In this document: positions 63,891-64,000 of the stretch, piece after piece | Numbering within the stretch: position 1 is the first letter of the stretch | Layout of the letters: each line of letters opens with the position of its first letter | Assembly (NCBI GenBank): GCA_025084515.1 | Contig: JAJAGP010000245.1 | Coordinates: 493,746 to 557,745 of the forward strand | Direction: 5' to 3' | Length of the DNA: 64,000 nucleotides | Origin: Ancistrus triradiatus | Lineage: Eukaryota > Chordata > Actinopteri > Siluriformes > Loricariidae | Notes under the pieces: model-generated | Told to the model about the DNA's origin: nothing | The model's database searches: none | What the model saw: the letters and a program-made list of their open reading frames with translations, nothing else | Made by a program: the position numbers and the translations under genes

Positions 63891-64000
63891 TGGGATTACA
63901 GAAAAAATAAACAATGATTTGTGTTATTTGAAAGCCATAGAAAAACACTGTTACTTAGGATTTTAGATAAAACCTTTTTTTAAACTCCTGAAAAATTTAC

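Overview
This looks like a non-coding, transposon-saturated stretch of a teleost fish genome. It is AT-rich with CpG depletion, and it carries many degenerate Tc1/mariner elements, many hAT elements (BED-finger and C-terminal dimerisation relics), tRNA-derived SINEs with A/B-box-like heads and a 3' tail of the kind shared with fish L2-type LINEs, RTE and CR1/jockey-like LINE fragments, LTR-retroelement scraps, minisatellites and (CA)n microsatellites. The repeat set resembles ostariophysan and especially catfish genomes, but the species cannot be fixed from sequence alone. No complete host protein-coding gene, rRNA, convincing tRNA gene or CRISPR array was found. The only host-gene hint is a GC-richer, CpG-containing patch near 41.6-41.85 kb. 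On the minus strand it holds an ATG, twelve codons and a consensus splice donor, and could be a promoter and first coding exon. If it is real, the lower-coordinate 41 kb would be its first intron.

Layout. 0.2-3.7 kb: a SINE-like retroposon with a 12-bp target duplication, then two unrelated Tc1-like elements back to back sharing one TA. 4.6-5.8 kb: a terminal-inverted-repeat element hosting a small hAT element and a SINE. 6.3-6.8 kb: a hAT deletion derivative with a perfect 8-bp duplication. 8.8-10.6 kb: a pogo/Tigger-type derivative retaining a CENP-B-like helix-turn-helix, and the first of five copies of a family with CGGTTCTC ends. 11.3-13.1 kb: a long-inverted-repeat element split by an RTE LINE and two other inserts. 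14-15.6 kb: an inverted SINE pair around a foldback element, then a hAT relic. 15.8-17.7 kb: a CR1/jockey-like LINE split by a hAT insertion. 18.2-20.4 kb: three hAT elements nested inside one another. 21.9-23.5 kb: a second copy of the middle one. 24.7-26.5 kb: two relics of one Tc1-like family.

28.7-29.8 kb is a diverged ~27-bp minisatellite, followed by an internally deleted Tc1 element. 32-35 kb holds an AGTCTC-rich repeat, two BED-finger hAT relics and a second pogo-type copy. 36.4-40.5 kb holds LINE 3' ends, a Tc1 MITE, another hAT relic and SINEs. 42-44.6 kb holds an LTR and two Tc1 relics. 46.7-48.3 kb holds a near-full-length but dead Tc1 element. 49.6-51.7 kb is a ~70-bp tandem repeat invaded by one of two inverted copies of a foldback hAT-like element. 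53-62.4 kb holds more fragments of the same families, and 62.5-63.1 kb a Gypsy-like relic.

Nothing works together as an operon or pathway. Every recognisable transposase or reverse transcriptase is broken by stops, frameshifts, deletions or loss of catalytic residues. The AT-rich stretches between repeats could include conserved non-coding regulatory DNA, which needs cross-species alignment to judge. No convincing previously undescribed system was found. The most informative material is insertion chronology, paired and inverted repeats, and the candidate first exon.
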